Positions 1 to 6,633 of a stretch of DNA of 13,307 nt are shown piece by piece. Made by a program: the position numbers and the translations under genes. Under the pieces are notes generated by a model that saw only the letters and a program-made list of their open reading frames with translations, was not told the DNA's origin and ran no database searches. How positions within the stretch are numbered: the stretch's first letter is position 1; every line of letters starts with the position of its first letter. Source of the DNA: Tidjanibacter sp. (GTDB taxonomy: Bacteria; Bacteroidota; Bacteroidia; Bacteroidales; Rikenellaceae); contig JAFNVE010000023.1 in NCBI GenBank assembly GCA_017379955.1, forward strand, positions 1-13,307. The letters run 5' to 3'.

Positions 1-9
1 CTTTTTCAT
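1..9 (-). CDS. possible start of a gene leaving the left edge
   Basis: On the minus strand an ATG at position 9 is followed by AAA and AAG, giving Met-Lys-Lys before the window ends. Such a beginning is typical of a signal peptide or of many small Bacteroidota proteins, but three codons cannot identify anything. A small hairpin lies directly upstream at 12-28. The gene would be divergent from the plus-strand gene starting at 215. The call depends only on the start codon, its orientation and the empty spacer behind it, so it is tentative. Confidence 0.25.
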
Positions 10-11
10 CG

Positions 12-28
12 TACCCTCTACGAGGGTA
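12..28 (-). promoter_or_regulatory. small hairpin just ahead of the possible left-edge gene
   Basis: TACCCTC (12-18) and GAGGGTA (22-28) form a perfect 7-bp stem with a 3-base loop, ending 2 bases before the putative ATG at 9 on the minus strand. If transcribed it would sit in the leader and cover the ribosome landing site. A chance stem cannot be excluded, and the downstream gene is not visible. Confidence 0.3.
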
Positions 29-80
29 TCTCCTAAACCCGAAAAACCCAATTATTACTCAAAGAGTCTAAATAGTCCTC

Positions 81-98
81 CCATAATTCCCATAATTC
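81..98. repeat. two tandem 9-bp units
   Basis: CCATAATTC occurs twice in direct succession at 81-89 and 90-98. It lies in the divergent spacer, 7 bases before the large inverted repeat at 105-139. No function is evident. Confidence 0.6.
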
Positions 99-104
99 TC
101 AACA

Positions 105-139
105 ACAACCGAGAGATATATCGAATATCTCTCGGTTGT
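105..139. repeat. perfect 15-bp inverted repeat with 5-base loop
   Basis: Bases 105-119 are the exact reverse complement of 125-139, around the loop ATCGA (120-124). As RNA this would be a very stable hairpin. On the plus strand it is followed by T-rich sequence (from about 144), so it could terminate plus-strand transcription. However, the only visible upstream gene start points the other way, which leaves an operator or a boundary element as alternatives. It lies 46 bases before the -7 box of the gene at 215. Confidence 0.7.
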
Positions 140-143
140 ATCA

Positions 144-171
144 TTTTGCATTTTGAATTTTGCATTTTGAA
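144..171. repeat. two tandem 14-bp units
   Basis: TTTTGCATTTTGAA occurs twice back to back at 144-157 and 158-171. It overlaps the place where the -33 element of the downstream promoter should be, and supplies several TTG trinucleotides at different spacings from the -7 box. The repeat number could therefore alter promoter geometry; that is inference. Confidence 0.65.
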
Positions 172-192
172 TTAGATTTCTTTGTATCTTTG
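160..192 (+). promoter_or_regulatory. Bacteroidota-type promoter of the 215-2805 gene pair
   Basis: TATCTTTG at 185-192 matches the TAnnTTTG -7 consensus of Bacteroidota primary-sigma promoters exactly. The -33 TTG is less clear: candidates at 160-162 and 167-169 give spacers of 22 and 15 bases instead of about 19-20. Transcription would begin near 197-200, a little before the ATG at 215. This also argues against the in-frame TTG at 182 as translation start. Confidence 0.55.
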
Positions 193-214
193 TTTGTGGA
201 AAGGTTTTTACACA

Positions 215-1792
215 ATGTTGGCATCCGAAAAACGAGAGGCGGTATTCGAACTTATTCACTCGCTGACCAAGGCGGAGAAGCGCAACTTCAAGCTCTTCGC
301 GGGTAGGCTGAGTGGCAATCACTCGTCGAAATTCCTGTTGCTCTTCAACGCATTGGAGGGTATGGAGGAGTACGACGAGGAGCGACTGCTTGCGCGCTGT
401 CCCGAGCTGAGCAAGGTGCAGCTACCCAACCTCAAAGCCCACCTCTACCGTCAGATACTCAAAAGTCTGCGAATGCTTGGGGTGCAGCACTCCACACTCC
501 TCCAGATTCAGGAGCAGGCCGACTTTGCCCGCATCCTCTACGACAAGGGGCTATACTCCCATGCGGGGCGTATGGTGGAGCGTGCCGCTGCACTTGCTGA
601 GCGCACGGAGCAGTATCCGGTACTTATGGGGCTGACCCCCCTGCGCAGGGCGGTGAGTGTGGTGAACATATCTGCCGATATGGTGGCGGTGGCCGACAGT
701 GCTATCCGTAGTGACGAGCAGTTGTGGCGCAAGATGGAGAACATCAACCACCTCTCCAAACTATCGGTGCGTTGCTACGACCTGCACCAGCAACTCGGCT
801 ATGCGCGTTCGCAGAAGGATCTCGACCTGCTCTCGTGGCGATTGGGGCCCGAACTTGCGCACTACGACGGGGTTGACGAGCGCACACTCTCGTTCAGTGA
901 GCGTTTCTTCCTCTACCAGTCGCGCGCGTGGTTTCACTACATACGCCACGGCTTTGCACTCTCGTATCGCTACGCCCGCAAGTGGATAGCCCTCTTCGAC
1001 GAGCGACCGGAGATGAAGGAGGTGATGTATGAGGCTTACCTGAAAGGTTACTCGCAACTCCTTGATGGATTGTATCTTATGCGCCGTTACTCGCTCTTCT
1101 GCGGGGCGTTGGAGGCCTTTGAGGAGGAGTCGGTTGCTCTCGCCTCGATTGGCACAAATGCCGATATGTTGGTCAGTCAGATACTCTTCACGGGGCACCT
1201 GAACAAGTGTATGATGGAGGGCAACTTCAAGGAGGGGTTGTGGCTCACCAAGCGCATCGACAGTTACCTGCGTCGCTATGGCGAGAGGCTGACGACAAAC
1301 GAGCGTATGGTGCTCGACTACAAAATTGGCTACACCTACTTCTGCGACGGCAACTACGAGAAGTGCCGCACCCATCTGGCGCGTGTGATTGCTGTGCGTG
1401 ACCCACGCCAGAGGCGTGATTTACAGTGCTATGCCCGTATGCTCAACCTCATCGTACTCTACGAGCAGGGTGCCGATTTCAACCTCGACCAGCAGGTGCG
1501 CTCGGTATACTCGTTCATCGTCAAGATGAGGGATATGAGTGAGATGAAGCAGGACTTCTTCCGCTTCTTCAAGAGGCTCGGCACGGTGGGGGCTGGCAGT
1601 ATGAAGGGTGAGTTCCAGAGGCTCTACGATGATCTTTTGGCGCACACAACACGCCCCTACGAGCGTCGCACCTTCTACCACCTCGACCTCCCCGTATGGT
1701 TGGAGAGTAAGATTACGGGTCGCTCGATTGGTGAGATTACCCGCACAAATTTTGAACAACGACTGCGCAACAGGCGCAACAGAACAGAATAG
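215..1792 (+). CDS. conserved hypothetical helical (TPR-like) protein
   Basis: The product has 525 residues from the ATG at 215. An in-frame TTG at 182 lies upstream of the probable transcription start, so it was not chosen. There is no signal peptide, membrane segment or catalytic motif. The sequence is rich in Leu, Arg, Glu and Tyr and reads as almost entirely alpha-helical. Stretches around residues 110-140 and 378-418 resemble paired helices of TPR-type repeats. The opening segment ([13 protein letters not shown]) resembles the N-terminus of a Bacteroidota family of unknown function that I recall only loosely. The stop is 2 bases before ruvB, so the two are almost certainly co-transcribed and perhaps translationally coupled. 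A scaffold or protein-interaction role is plausible from the fold. No specific function can be given. Confidence 0.88.
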   Translation: MLASEKREAVFELIHSLTKAEKRNFKLFAGRLSGNHSSKFLLLFNALEGMEEYDEERLLARCPELSKVQLPNLKAHLYRQILKSLRMLGVQHSTLLQIQEQADFARILYDKGLYSHAGRMVERAAALAERTEQYPVLMGLTPLRRAVSVVNISADMVAVADSAIRSDEQLWRKMENINHLSKLSVRCYDLHQQLGYARSQKDLDLLSWRLGPELAHYDGVDERTLSFSERFFLYQSRAWFHYIRHGFALSYRYARKWIALFDERPEMKEVMYEAYLKGYSQLLDGLYLMRRYSLFCGALEAFEEESVALASIGTNADMLVSQILFTGHLNKCMMEGNFKEGLWLTKRIDSYLRRYGERLTTNERMVLDYKIGYTYFCDGNYEKCRTHLARVIAVRDPRQRRDLQCYARMLNLIVLYEQGADFNLDQQVRSVYSFIVKMRDMSEMKQDFFRFFKRLGTVGAGSMKGEFQRLYDDLLAHTTRPYERRTFYHLDLPVWLESKITGRSIGEITRTNFEQRLRNRRNRTE

Positions 1793-1794
1793 TT

Positions 1795-2805
1795 ATGAGT
1801 GATATTATCAGAAATCCGGAGTCGGATTCCGAGTTTGAGAATCGGATTCGCCCGCAGGAACTCGCCTCGTTTCGTGGCCAGGAGAAGATTGTGGAGAACC
1901 TCCGCATCTTCATCAAGGCGGCACTAATGCGTGACGAGCCCCTTGACCACGTCTTGCTCCACGGCCCTCCCGGCCTCGGTAAGACCACCCTTGCCAACAT
2001 CATCGCCAACGAGATGGGCGTTGCTCTGAAAGTGACGAGCGGCCCTGTCCTCGACAAGCCCGGCGACCTGGCGGGTCTGCTCACCAACCTCAACGAGGGC
2101 GATGTGTTGTTCATCGACGAGATACACCGCCTGAGCCCCATTGTAGAGGAGTATCTCTACTCGGCAATGGAGGACTATCGTATTGATATTGTGCTGGATA
2201 AGGGCCCTGCTGCCCGCTCCATACAACTCGAATTGGCACCCTTCACCCTTGTCGGTGCTACCACCCGTAGTGGCCTGCTCACCTCGCCTTTGCGTGCGCG
2301 ATTCGGCATCACCTGCCACTTGGAGTACTACGATACTGCGGTGTTGAAGGATATCATCCGTCGCTCGGCAGCCATCCTCGATGTTCCCATTGAGGAGGAG
2401 GCCGCCTTGGAGATTGCTATGCGCTCGCGTGGCACGCCCCGTATTGCCAACGCGCTGTTGCGCAGGGTGAGGGACTTTGCGCAGGTGATGGGCGATGGTG
2501 TAATTCGCCTCGACATTACCCGCACGGCACTTGGTGCGCTCAACATCGACCGCCGTGGCCTCGACCAGATGGACAACAAGATTCTGGCAACCATTATGCA
2601 CAAGTTCGGTGGTGGCCCTGTGGGTCTGAACACCATCGCTACCGCTGTGGGTGAGGAGGCCGGCACTATTGAGGAGGTCTATGAGCCATTTCTTATTAAG
2701 GAGGGATTCCTGCGCAGGACTCCGCGTGGCCGTGAGGCGACTGACCTTGCCTACTCGCATCTGGGGGTCGACAGAAACAACCCCGAGGCGAGTCTCTTTG
2801 ACTAA
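1795..2805 (+). CDS. ruvB: Holliday junction branch migration ATPase RuvB
   Basis: RuvB is the hexameric motor that, with RuvA, drives branch migration of Holliday junctions in recombination repair. The 336 residues match the family's usual length. Visible landmarks are the N-terminal [18 protein letters not shown] segment, Walker [10 protein letters not shown] at 57-65, Walker B FIDEIHRL at 106-113, the sensor-1 GATTRSGLL region, the arginine-finger segment SPLRARFG, and the C-terminal winged helix with [17 protein letters not shown]. All expected motifs are intact. The start ATG is 2 bases after the preceding stop, so it is the second gene of a two-gene unit. ruvA and ruvC are not in the window, so ruvB is separated from its partners here. 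A strong terminator follows at 2840-2871. Confidence 0.98.
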   Translation: MSDIIRNPESDSEFENRIRPQELASFRGQEKIVENLRIFIKAALMRDEPLDHVLLHGPPGLGKTTLANIIANEMGVALKVTSGPVLDKPGDLAGLLTNLNEGDVLFIDEIHRLSPIVEEYLYSAMEDYRIDIVLDKGPAARSIQLELAPFTLVGATTRSGLLTSPLRARFGITCHLEYYDTAVLKDIIRRSAAILDVPIEEEAALEIAMRSRGTPRIANALLRRVRDFAQVMGDGVIRLDITRTALGALNIDRRGLDQMDNKILATIMHKFGGGPVGLNTIATAVGEEAGTIEEVYEPFLIKEGFLRRTPRGREATDLAYSHLGVDRNNPEASLFD

Positions 2806-2839
2806 GTGTGTCGAATAGCCCAATCGGGCGACCATATAG

Positions 2840-2871
2840 AATCGAGAAGGATTGGCCCCTTCTCGATTTTT
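2840..2871 (+). terminator. intrinsic terminator of the ruvB unit
   Basis: AATCGAGAAGG (2840-2850) pairs perfectly with CCTTCTCGATT (2858-2868) around a 7-base loop, and a T run follows (2867-2871, then TGTTTT). It lies 34 bases after the ruvB stop. Confidence 0.9.
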
Positions 2872-3089
2872 GTTTTGGGTCTATTTGTGTTGCATTTGGT
2901 AAAATGTTCTGCCACGTTTTGGAGATAAGTGTTTGTTGTTTGGGCTAAGAGAGTGACACACAAAGGTTTAATGATAGACCTTACGAACCACATCCGACCT
3001 TTAAGACATTTTTAAACATTTGGTGGTGAGGGGGTTGGGCGGTTGTTGATAGAGGGTTGATAAGTGAAAGGCAACCGATTGCATCTTAG
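2872..3089. other. spacer between ruvB terminator and regulator promoter
   Basis: I see no protein gene or convincing RNA here. The stretch is G/T-rich with several short runs, such as a GGTGGTGAGGGGG segment near 3021-3033. A weak 5-bp inverted repeat (AAGGT/ACCTT) lies near 2963-2982. It could hold the operator of the downstream AraC-type regulator, but no clear dyad stands out. Confidence 0.4.
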
Positions 3090-3090
3090 G

Positions 3091-3121
3091 TTGGAAAACC
3101 TTTGTTGTTGGGCTACTTTTG
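3091..3121 (+). promoter_or_regulatory. promoter of the AraC-family regulator
   Basis: TTG at 3091-3093 and TACTTTTG at 3114-3121 are 20 bases apart, fitting the Bacteroidota -33/-7 pattern. Transcription should begin about 3126, giving a leader of roughly 40 bases before the ATG at 3166. Confidence 0.65.
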
Positions 3122-3165
3122 TCTGCGAAAGAGTGCGGGAAAGGCACAAAAACCACCAATCAATA

Positions 3166-4113
3166 ATGAAAAATGAGAACAAAGAGGTAGCACAGGCCTC
3201 CGCAACGCCAGTGGTTGTGAAGTATCTGCAACCCTTTCGCGGAGGAATCCAGGCCCACAATGTTGCACGGCACTCGATAGGTTTTATCCGCAGTGGTCGC
3301 AAACATATCTACTATGGCGACTCGCGCAAAGAACTCGTGGCAGGCGACCTCTTCTACCTCGGCATTGGCAACCACTACTTCGAGGATATCCCCGATGGCG
3401 ACAAACCCTTCGAGCAGATATCCTTCTTCTACTCGCCTGAGGAGCTCGCATCGGTGCTGATGACTCTCAACCTCACATATAACTACCGCATCGACGCCTC
3501 TCTCCGCCACGGAGCAATCTCATCCGACGAGCCATCGTGTATCTGTTGTGTGGCCTGGCCTACGGTGCGCAACTTCTTCGGCACAATCTCGCACTATATG
3601 CGTGACGAGCAGTTTATGCACGACCACACAGCGCACAACATAAAGTTTGTAGAACTCATCTACCTCATACTTAACAATGACGACTGCCCGATGCGTAGCC
3701 GAATCTTGGAGAGCACCGACACTCTGGCAGAGAGTTTCGAGCAGACAATCCATCGACACATCTTCGAGAATATCTCCATCGAGGAACTCTCATCGCTCTG
3801 CCACCGTAGCCTCACATCTTTCAAGAAGGAGTTTCGTCGCCACTTCGATATGCCACCCCACCGCTGGCTCACGCGCCAACGACTACTGCAAGCCCGACTG
3901 CTGCTCATCTCCACCAGCAAGTCGGTGTCGGAGATTGGCAACGACTGCAACATCCCCAACACCTCGCACTTTATCAAACTCTTCAAAAAGGAGTATGGCA
4001 CCACGCCCGCTCTGTACAGGCAGAGAAATGGCGGGGCAGGGGAGGTGAATACCAATCCCGACCTCCACTCCTCCGAGGTTGTGAGTGAGGAGATTATGGC
4101 CTCGGCACACTAA
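3166..4113 (+). CDS. AraC-family transcriptional regulator
   Basis: The product has 315 residues from the ATG at 3166. An in-frame GTG at 3064 lies ahead of the promoter, so it was rejected. Residues about 20-110 form a cupin-like AraC-type sensor domain (segment SIGFIRSGRKHIYYGDSRK, then GDLFYLGIGNHYFEDIP). Residues about 195-286 form the double helix-turn-helix AraC domain, with SIEELSSLCHRSLTSFKKEF as the first HTH and SEIGNDCNIPNTSHFIKLFK as the second, closing in the family signature FKKEYGTTPALYRQR. The tail after that is short and probably disordered. The ligand is unknown. The gene is monocistronic, with its own promoter and a terminator-like hairpin. No adjacent metabolic operon points to a target, so it could act on a distant locus or on itself. 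Confidence 0.92.
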   Translation: MKNENKEVAQASATPVVVKYLQPFRGGIQAHNVARHSIGFIRSGRKHIYYGDSRKELVAGDLFYLGIGNHYFEDIPDGDKPFEQISFFYSPEELASVLMTLNLTYNYRIDASLRHGAISSDEPSCICCVAWPTVRNFFGTISHYMRDEQFMHDHTAHNIKFVELIYLILNNDDCPMRSRILESTDTLAESFEQTIHRHIFENISIEELSSLCHRSLTSFKKEFRRHFDMPPHRWLTRQRLLQARLLLISTSKSVSEIGNDCNIPNTSHFIKLFKKEYGTTPALYRQRNGGAGEVNTNPDLHSSEVVSEEIMASAH

Positions 4114-4126
4114 GCGACCCATAAAC

Positions 4127-4166
4127 ATAGCAAGCGCACTGACTTTGGAGTTGGTGCGCTTGCTAT
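4127..4166 (+). terminator. terminator-like hairpin after the AraC-family gene
   Basis: ATAGCAAGCGCAC (4127-4139) pairs perfectly over 13 bp with GTGCGCTTGCTAT (4154-4166). The sequence after it (TTATGTTC) is only modestly T-rich. It could serve in both directions and separates the regulator from the minus-strand small-RNA locus. Confidence 0.7.
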
Positions 4167-4208
4167 TTATGTTCGACAAACGACTGCCTTACTCATCGAA
4201 AAACCTTT

Positions 4209-4248
4209 AAAAAGAATAGAGGGTTACTCTTTCACAAGAATAACCCTC
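4209..4248 (-). terminator. intrinsic terminator of the candidate small RNA
   Basis: On the minus strand GAGGGTTA (complement of 4241-4248) pairs with TAACCCTC (complement of 4219-4226). After one mismatch the helix continues with four more pairs (4228-4231 with 4236-4239) around a 4-base loop. The minus strand then reads TATTCTTTTT (4218 down to 4209). Hairpin plus U-tract is a standard Rho-independent terminator. Confidence 0.8.
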
Positions 4249-4260
4249 AAACCGTCGTCC

Positions 4261-4329
4261 TTAGGGGATCGGGGTGTCGAGACAAAATTTGCCGAAATCT
4301 CGATCTTTAATGGAAGTGTCCCCCTTCAT
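4261..4329 (-). CDS. possible 22-residue small ORF within the small RNA
   Basis: ATG at 4329 opens a frame ending at TAA (4261-4263). It encodes a charged 22-residue peptide that begins MKGDTSIKDRD and ends CLDTPIP. It fills the structured core of the candidate RNA, and no ribosome-binding sequence is evident. A second frame on the same strand is open from after a TGA at 4326-4328 to a TAA overlapping the terminator stem. Two open frames in a short stretch are easily chance, so this is recorded as a possibility only. Confidence 0.15.
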   Translation of the reverse strand: MKGDTSIKDRDFGKFCLDTPIP

Positions 4330-4382
4330 AACGGACGAACCATTGTTAGCACAAAGCGTTTTAATCACCCTTCACTTATCTT

Positions 4383-4411
4383 GATGCAAAGGTGCCCTCA
4401 AATGTTGCACG
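4383..4411 (-). promoter_or_regulatory. ECF-sigma-like promoter of the candidate small RNA
   Basis: On the minus strand CGTGCAACATTT (complement of 4400-4411) is followed after 13 bases by CATC (complement of 4383-4386). Block and spacing are the same as ahead of the beta-barrel gene (6009-6037). An A-rich tract immediately upstream (complement of 4421-4446) could act as an UP element. A CACCTTTG sequence (complement of 4387-4394) overlaps it and resembles a poor TAnnTTTG -7 box, so primary-sigma use is an alternative. Initiation would be near 4376. Confidence 0.45.
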
Positions 4412-4484
4412 CATTTGCAATTTTTTTTCACTTTTTTTTATCTTTTTGTGCTCTTTCTCAGAAATAGTGAGACAATTGCACCTA

Positions 4485-5345
4485 TTAATAATAGAGTTCC
4501 CATTGCTGTACATCTATATAACTTAACTTCTGTCCTTGGGAGTTGCAGTTGCCCATATATTTATTGCCGTCGGCGGTTGTGTAGGTGATGCGCCAGATGT
4601 GGTCGGTGAGTGAGTTGAAGTCGAACTTGTCTGTTGTCGTGCTCTGCACCGTAGCACCCCACTCGCCTTTGGTGGGATAGCGTCGGAGATCAATCCAACT
4701 GCCCTTTTCGATAACCTCCCTATTCTCAGCGGGGCCGATAGTGAGTCCCTCCTCGTAGGTCTGAACGCTTACCTTGTAGAGTTCCTCGGTCGAGGAAAAG
4801 TTAAAGTTGCCGCGAACATTTACCACGGTACGATTGCTGGGTGTCATCTCCAAACTGCCCGACATAAGAAGGTTGTCATATACATTAAATGCATTTATCT
4901 TGTTGAAATTCACCACATAAACACCTGCCGCCTTATACTCAACGCTTATCGCGCTGTCGCCGCTAAAATCTGTGCGACCGGGGTAGAAGTGCCACTTGCC
5001 ACCCATCTCGCTGAGCGACTTGCCGCCCTCCATCTTGATACGCACAACGGGGTTGTTGGAACGCTCCAAACGCCATATCTGACTCACCTCGTCGTAGCGG
5101 ATTTTGTAGTCGGCAAAGTATTTATCCTCCACATCGTCGCGCATCTTGTCGGTGGGTGCCAAATAGTATTCGTTGAAGGCGAGAGCCAAATCAAGCACAG
5201 TGACAGGGGTCATCAGGTGCTGGCGTGTCTGCTGGAAAATCATACGACCGGGTGCGGTGGGGTCTGGCTCAACACTCTTCTCGCACGAGGTGAAACTCAC
5301 CACTGCGGCCAGCATTACAAGGCAGTATGCACAAAACTTTTTCAT
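4485..5345 (-). CDS. putative lipoprotein of unknown function
   Basis: The product has 286 residues. The N-terminus has two lysines, a hydrophobic core and the lipobox SFTSC, so Cys21 should be lipidated after signal peptidase II cleavage, leaving about 266 mature residues. The residues after Cys21 (EKSVEPDPT) do not form a dense acidic patch, so surface export is not indicated by that criterion. The body has many short alternating hydrophobic/polar segments consistent with beta structure. I recognise no catalytic motif or named domain. It lies 31 bases downstream of the beta-barrel gene on the same strand, so the two are probably one transcript and could act together at the outer membrane. 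No clear terminator separates it from the small-RNA locus downstream, so some readthrough into that locus is possible. Confidence 0.88.
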   Translation of the reverse strand: MKKFCAYCLVMLAAVVSFTSCEKSVEPDPTAPGRMIFQQTRQHLMTPVTVLDLALAFNEYYLAPTDKMRDDVEDKYFADYKIRYDEVSQIWRLERSNNPVVRIKMEGGKSLSEMGGKWHFYPGRTDFSGDSAISVEYKAAGVYVVNFNKINAFNVYDNLLMSGSLEMTPSNRTVVNVRGNFNFSSTEELYKVSVQTYEEGLTIGPAENREVIEKGSWIDLRRYPTKGEWGATVQSTTTDKFDFNSLTDHIWRITYTTADGNKYMGNCNSQGQKLSYIDVQQWELYY

Positions 5346-5376
5346 ATCTCTTTCTCTCTTTTATCAGGTTAATATA

Positions 5377-5973
5377 TTAAAAACGGTAGCCGATACCGAG
5401 TGTTGCAAAACCATTGCTGCCGATGGTAAGAATCTCGCCATAGCCAAACAACTCACGCCCAACGGTGATTCCCACGGGGGTAAACTGAACTGCGCCAAAC
5501 ATATCACGCTGCTCCTTGCCGTGGAACTCGGCGGTGAAGCCAACGGCAAACGAGGAGTAGAGTCTGACCCAAGGGGTGTTGAGCCAGGTGGCACGCGCGT
5601 ATGGCATCAGAGTAACATACTGCCAACTATCGGTGTGGCTATGCTCGCCCGTATAAATCGAATAGTAGGGAGTGAAACTGCCCGAGTAACTGAGTTGAGC
5701 ACCAAACTCCATCACTTTGGAGGTACGGTAGGTGTATGTAAGAGCCTGAGCAGGAATATCTACAAAGTCGCCACCAATGAATTTGCTCCTATCGTACTCC
5801 TTGCTATAACCCGGTTGGTTCATGCTATCGTAGTGCTGCCAGATATATGGAGTCAGAGCATAGGTGCCCAAACGGAGTTCGTGGGTGTTCTCTATCGGTT
5901 TCTTGCCACTCTGCGCTGAGAGCGTTGCGCTTACTCCGCAGAACAGGGCTATTAGTAGTAAAAGTCGTTTCAT
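5377..5973 (-). CDS. small outer-membrane beta-barrel protein
   Basis: The product has 198 residues. A cleavable signal peptide is visible: MKR, the hydrophobic core LLLLIALFCGVSATL, then SAQ with cleavage likely after residue 21. The mature part alternates hydrophobic and polar residues, is rich in Tyr, Trp and Gly, and ends in GIGYRF. A terminal Phe in such a strand is the usual recognition signal for the BAM outer-membrane assembly machinery. At about 177 mature residues it would suit a small barrel of roughly eight strands; the count is inference. It is the first gene of a pair with the lipoprotein at 4485-5345 and has an ECF-like promoter at 6009-6037. No enzymatic motif is seen. A structural, adhesive or stress-related envelope role is possible but not shown. 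Confidence 0.85.
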   Translation of the reverse strand: MKRLLLLIALFCGVSATLSAQSGKKPIENTHELRLGTYALTPYIWQHYDSMNQPGYSKEYDRSKFIGGDFVDIPAQALTYTYRTSKVMEFGAQLSYSGSFTPYYSIYTGEHSHTDSWQYVTLMPYARATWLNTPWVRLYSSFAVGFTAEFHGKEQRDMFGAVQFTPVGITVGRELFGYGEILTIGSNGFATLGIGYRF

Positions 5974-6008
5974 AATTACGCGCTGTTAGTATCTCTTCTT
6001 GTCATATA

Positions 6009-6037
6009 GACGCACAGAGTGGCAGAAATGTTGCACG
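6009..6037 (-). promoter_or_regulatory. ECF-sigma-like promoter of the beta-barrel/lipoprotein pair
   Basis: On the minus strand CGTGCAACATTT (complement of 6026-6037) is followed after 13 bases by CGTC (complement of 6009-6012), with 17 bases between AAC and CGTC. Promoters of ECF sigma factors typically have an AAC-containing -35 element and a CGT-type -10 element at this distance. No TAnnTTTG box is present here. Transcription would begin near 6002, leaving a leader of about 29 bases. Confidence 0.55.
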
Positions 6038-6045
6038 GAAGAGTA

Positions 6046-6093
6046 GAAAAAGAGAGCAGCCGAGCGACACATTTTGTCCGCTCGGCTGCTCTC
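6046..6093 (-). terminator. strong intrinsic terminator after dtd
   Basis: GAGAGCAGCCGAGCG (6052-6066) and CGCTCGGCTGCTCTC (6079-6093) form a perfect GC-rich 15-bp stem with a 12-base loop. On the minus strand TTTTT (complement of 6047-6051) follows, so it terminates the kbl-to-dtd transcript 18 bases after the dtd stop. Confidence 0.92.
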
Positions 6094-6111
6094 AATCCAC
6101 AAATCGACCCG

Positions 6112-6567
6112 CTACTCTTTCAGTTTGGAGTCGATAATAATCGTCACGGGGCCATTATTAATAAGTCCGACTTTCATATCGGCACCAAAGCGACCCGTAG
6201 CCACACGCTCCTCGCCAAGTACCGAGCGTAGACTCTCGACAAAATATTCATACATCGGGCGCGAGAACTCCTCCTTGGCGGCACGAATATAGGATGGGCG
6301 GTTGCCCTTGCGGGTGGAGGCGTGGAGGGTGAATTGGCTCACCACAAGTGCCGACCCGCCCACATCCTCAATGCTTTTGTTCATCACTCCCGCCTCGTCG
6401 TCGAAGATACGCAGACGCAGAGTCTTGCCCACCAGCCAATCGGCCTCCTCGCGGGTGTCACCATCCTCGACACCCACCAATATCATCATACCCTCGCCAA
6501 CCTTGCCGACCACCTCGCCTGCAATAGTCACCGAAGCCTCCAAGACTCTCTGAATAACTATTCTCAT
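6112..6567 (-). CDS. dtd: D-aminoacyl-tRNA deacylase
   Basis: Dtd hydrolyses D-amino acids (and glycine mischarged on tRNA-Ala) from tRNA, a chirality check in the cytoplasm. The start was set at the ATG at 6567, giving 151 residues, the family's normal size, with the canonical beginning MRIVIQRV. An in-frame ATG 63 bases upstream would add a low-complexity extension absent from the family. Both signature motifs are present: SQFTL at 77-81 and NGPVT at 138-142, whose Gly-Pro pair forms the cross-subunit chiral-selection site of the dimer. It is the last gene of the cluster, 66 bases after polA, with no separate promoter that I can see, and a strong terminator follows. Confidence 0.96.
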   Translation of the reverse strand: MRIVIQRVLEASVTIAGEVVGKVGEGMMILVGVEDGDTREEADWLVGKTLRLRIFDDEAGVMNKSIEDVGGSALVVSQFTLHASTRKGNRPSYIRAAKEEFSRPMYEYFVESLRSVLGEERVATGRFGADMKVGLINNGPVTIIIDSKLKE

Positions 6568-6633
6568 AATTTTTTCCTTGTTTTTCTGTGTGGGGTGTTG
6601 GGTTTGTGAGTGTGCCGTAACCCCTCTCACTCT

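Larger units (their letters stand above)
4209..4376 (-). ncRNA. candidate free-standing structured small RNA
   Basis: On the minus strand this stretch of about 168 bases has a promoter-like block (4383-4411), a set of nested stems and an intrinsic terminator (4209-4248), and no downstream gene in the same orientation. Nested pairings are 4255-4260 with 4333-4338 (6 bp), 4263-4267 with 4321-4325 (5 bp) and 4277-4282 with 4298-4303 (6 bp), forming one long irregular hairpin around 4283-4297. It does not show the signatures of tmRNA, RNase P RNA or the SRP RNA core, and a 6S-type single long stem does not fit well. A regulatory RNA sharing control with the adjacent envelope genes is the favoured reading. 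A 22-residue reading frame lies inside it (4261-4329), so a small-protein message is the alternative. The ends are estimates. Confidence 0.5.

Noticed and set aside
182..214. In-frame TTG start that would lengthen the first gene by 11 residues
   Set aside because: It lies inside and upstream of the TATCTTTG promoter box, so it would not be transcribed; the ATG at 215 was used.
761..1375. Antisense open frame of about 200 codons within the first gene
   Set aside because: It is a shadow of the plus-strand coding frame, with no promoter or family resemblance.
3064..3165. In-frame GTG start 34 codons upstream in the AraC-family gene
   Set aside because: It lies ahead of a well-spaced promoter at 3091-3121, and the added residues do not resemble the family.
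4209..4376. 6S RNA, SRP RNA, tmRNA or RNase P RNA as identity of the small RNA
   Set aside because: The expected conserved sequences and sizes of SRP, tmRNA and RNase P RNA are absent, and the pairing does not form the single long 6S-type rod. 6S cannot be excluded fully without a covariance search.
4412..4446. T-rich tract after a small stem on the plus strand as a terminator
   Set aside because: The stem is only about 5 bp and no plus-strand transcript is expected there, since the AraC-family gene already ends in a 13-bp hairpin. It is better read as an A-rich upstream element of the minus-strand promoter.
6568..6630. Extended N-terminus of Dtd from an upstream ATG
   Set aside because: The family begins at MRIVIQRV; the extension is low-complexity and falls in the polA-dtd gap.
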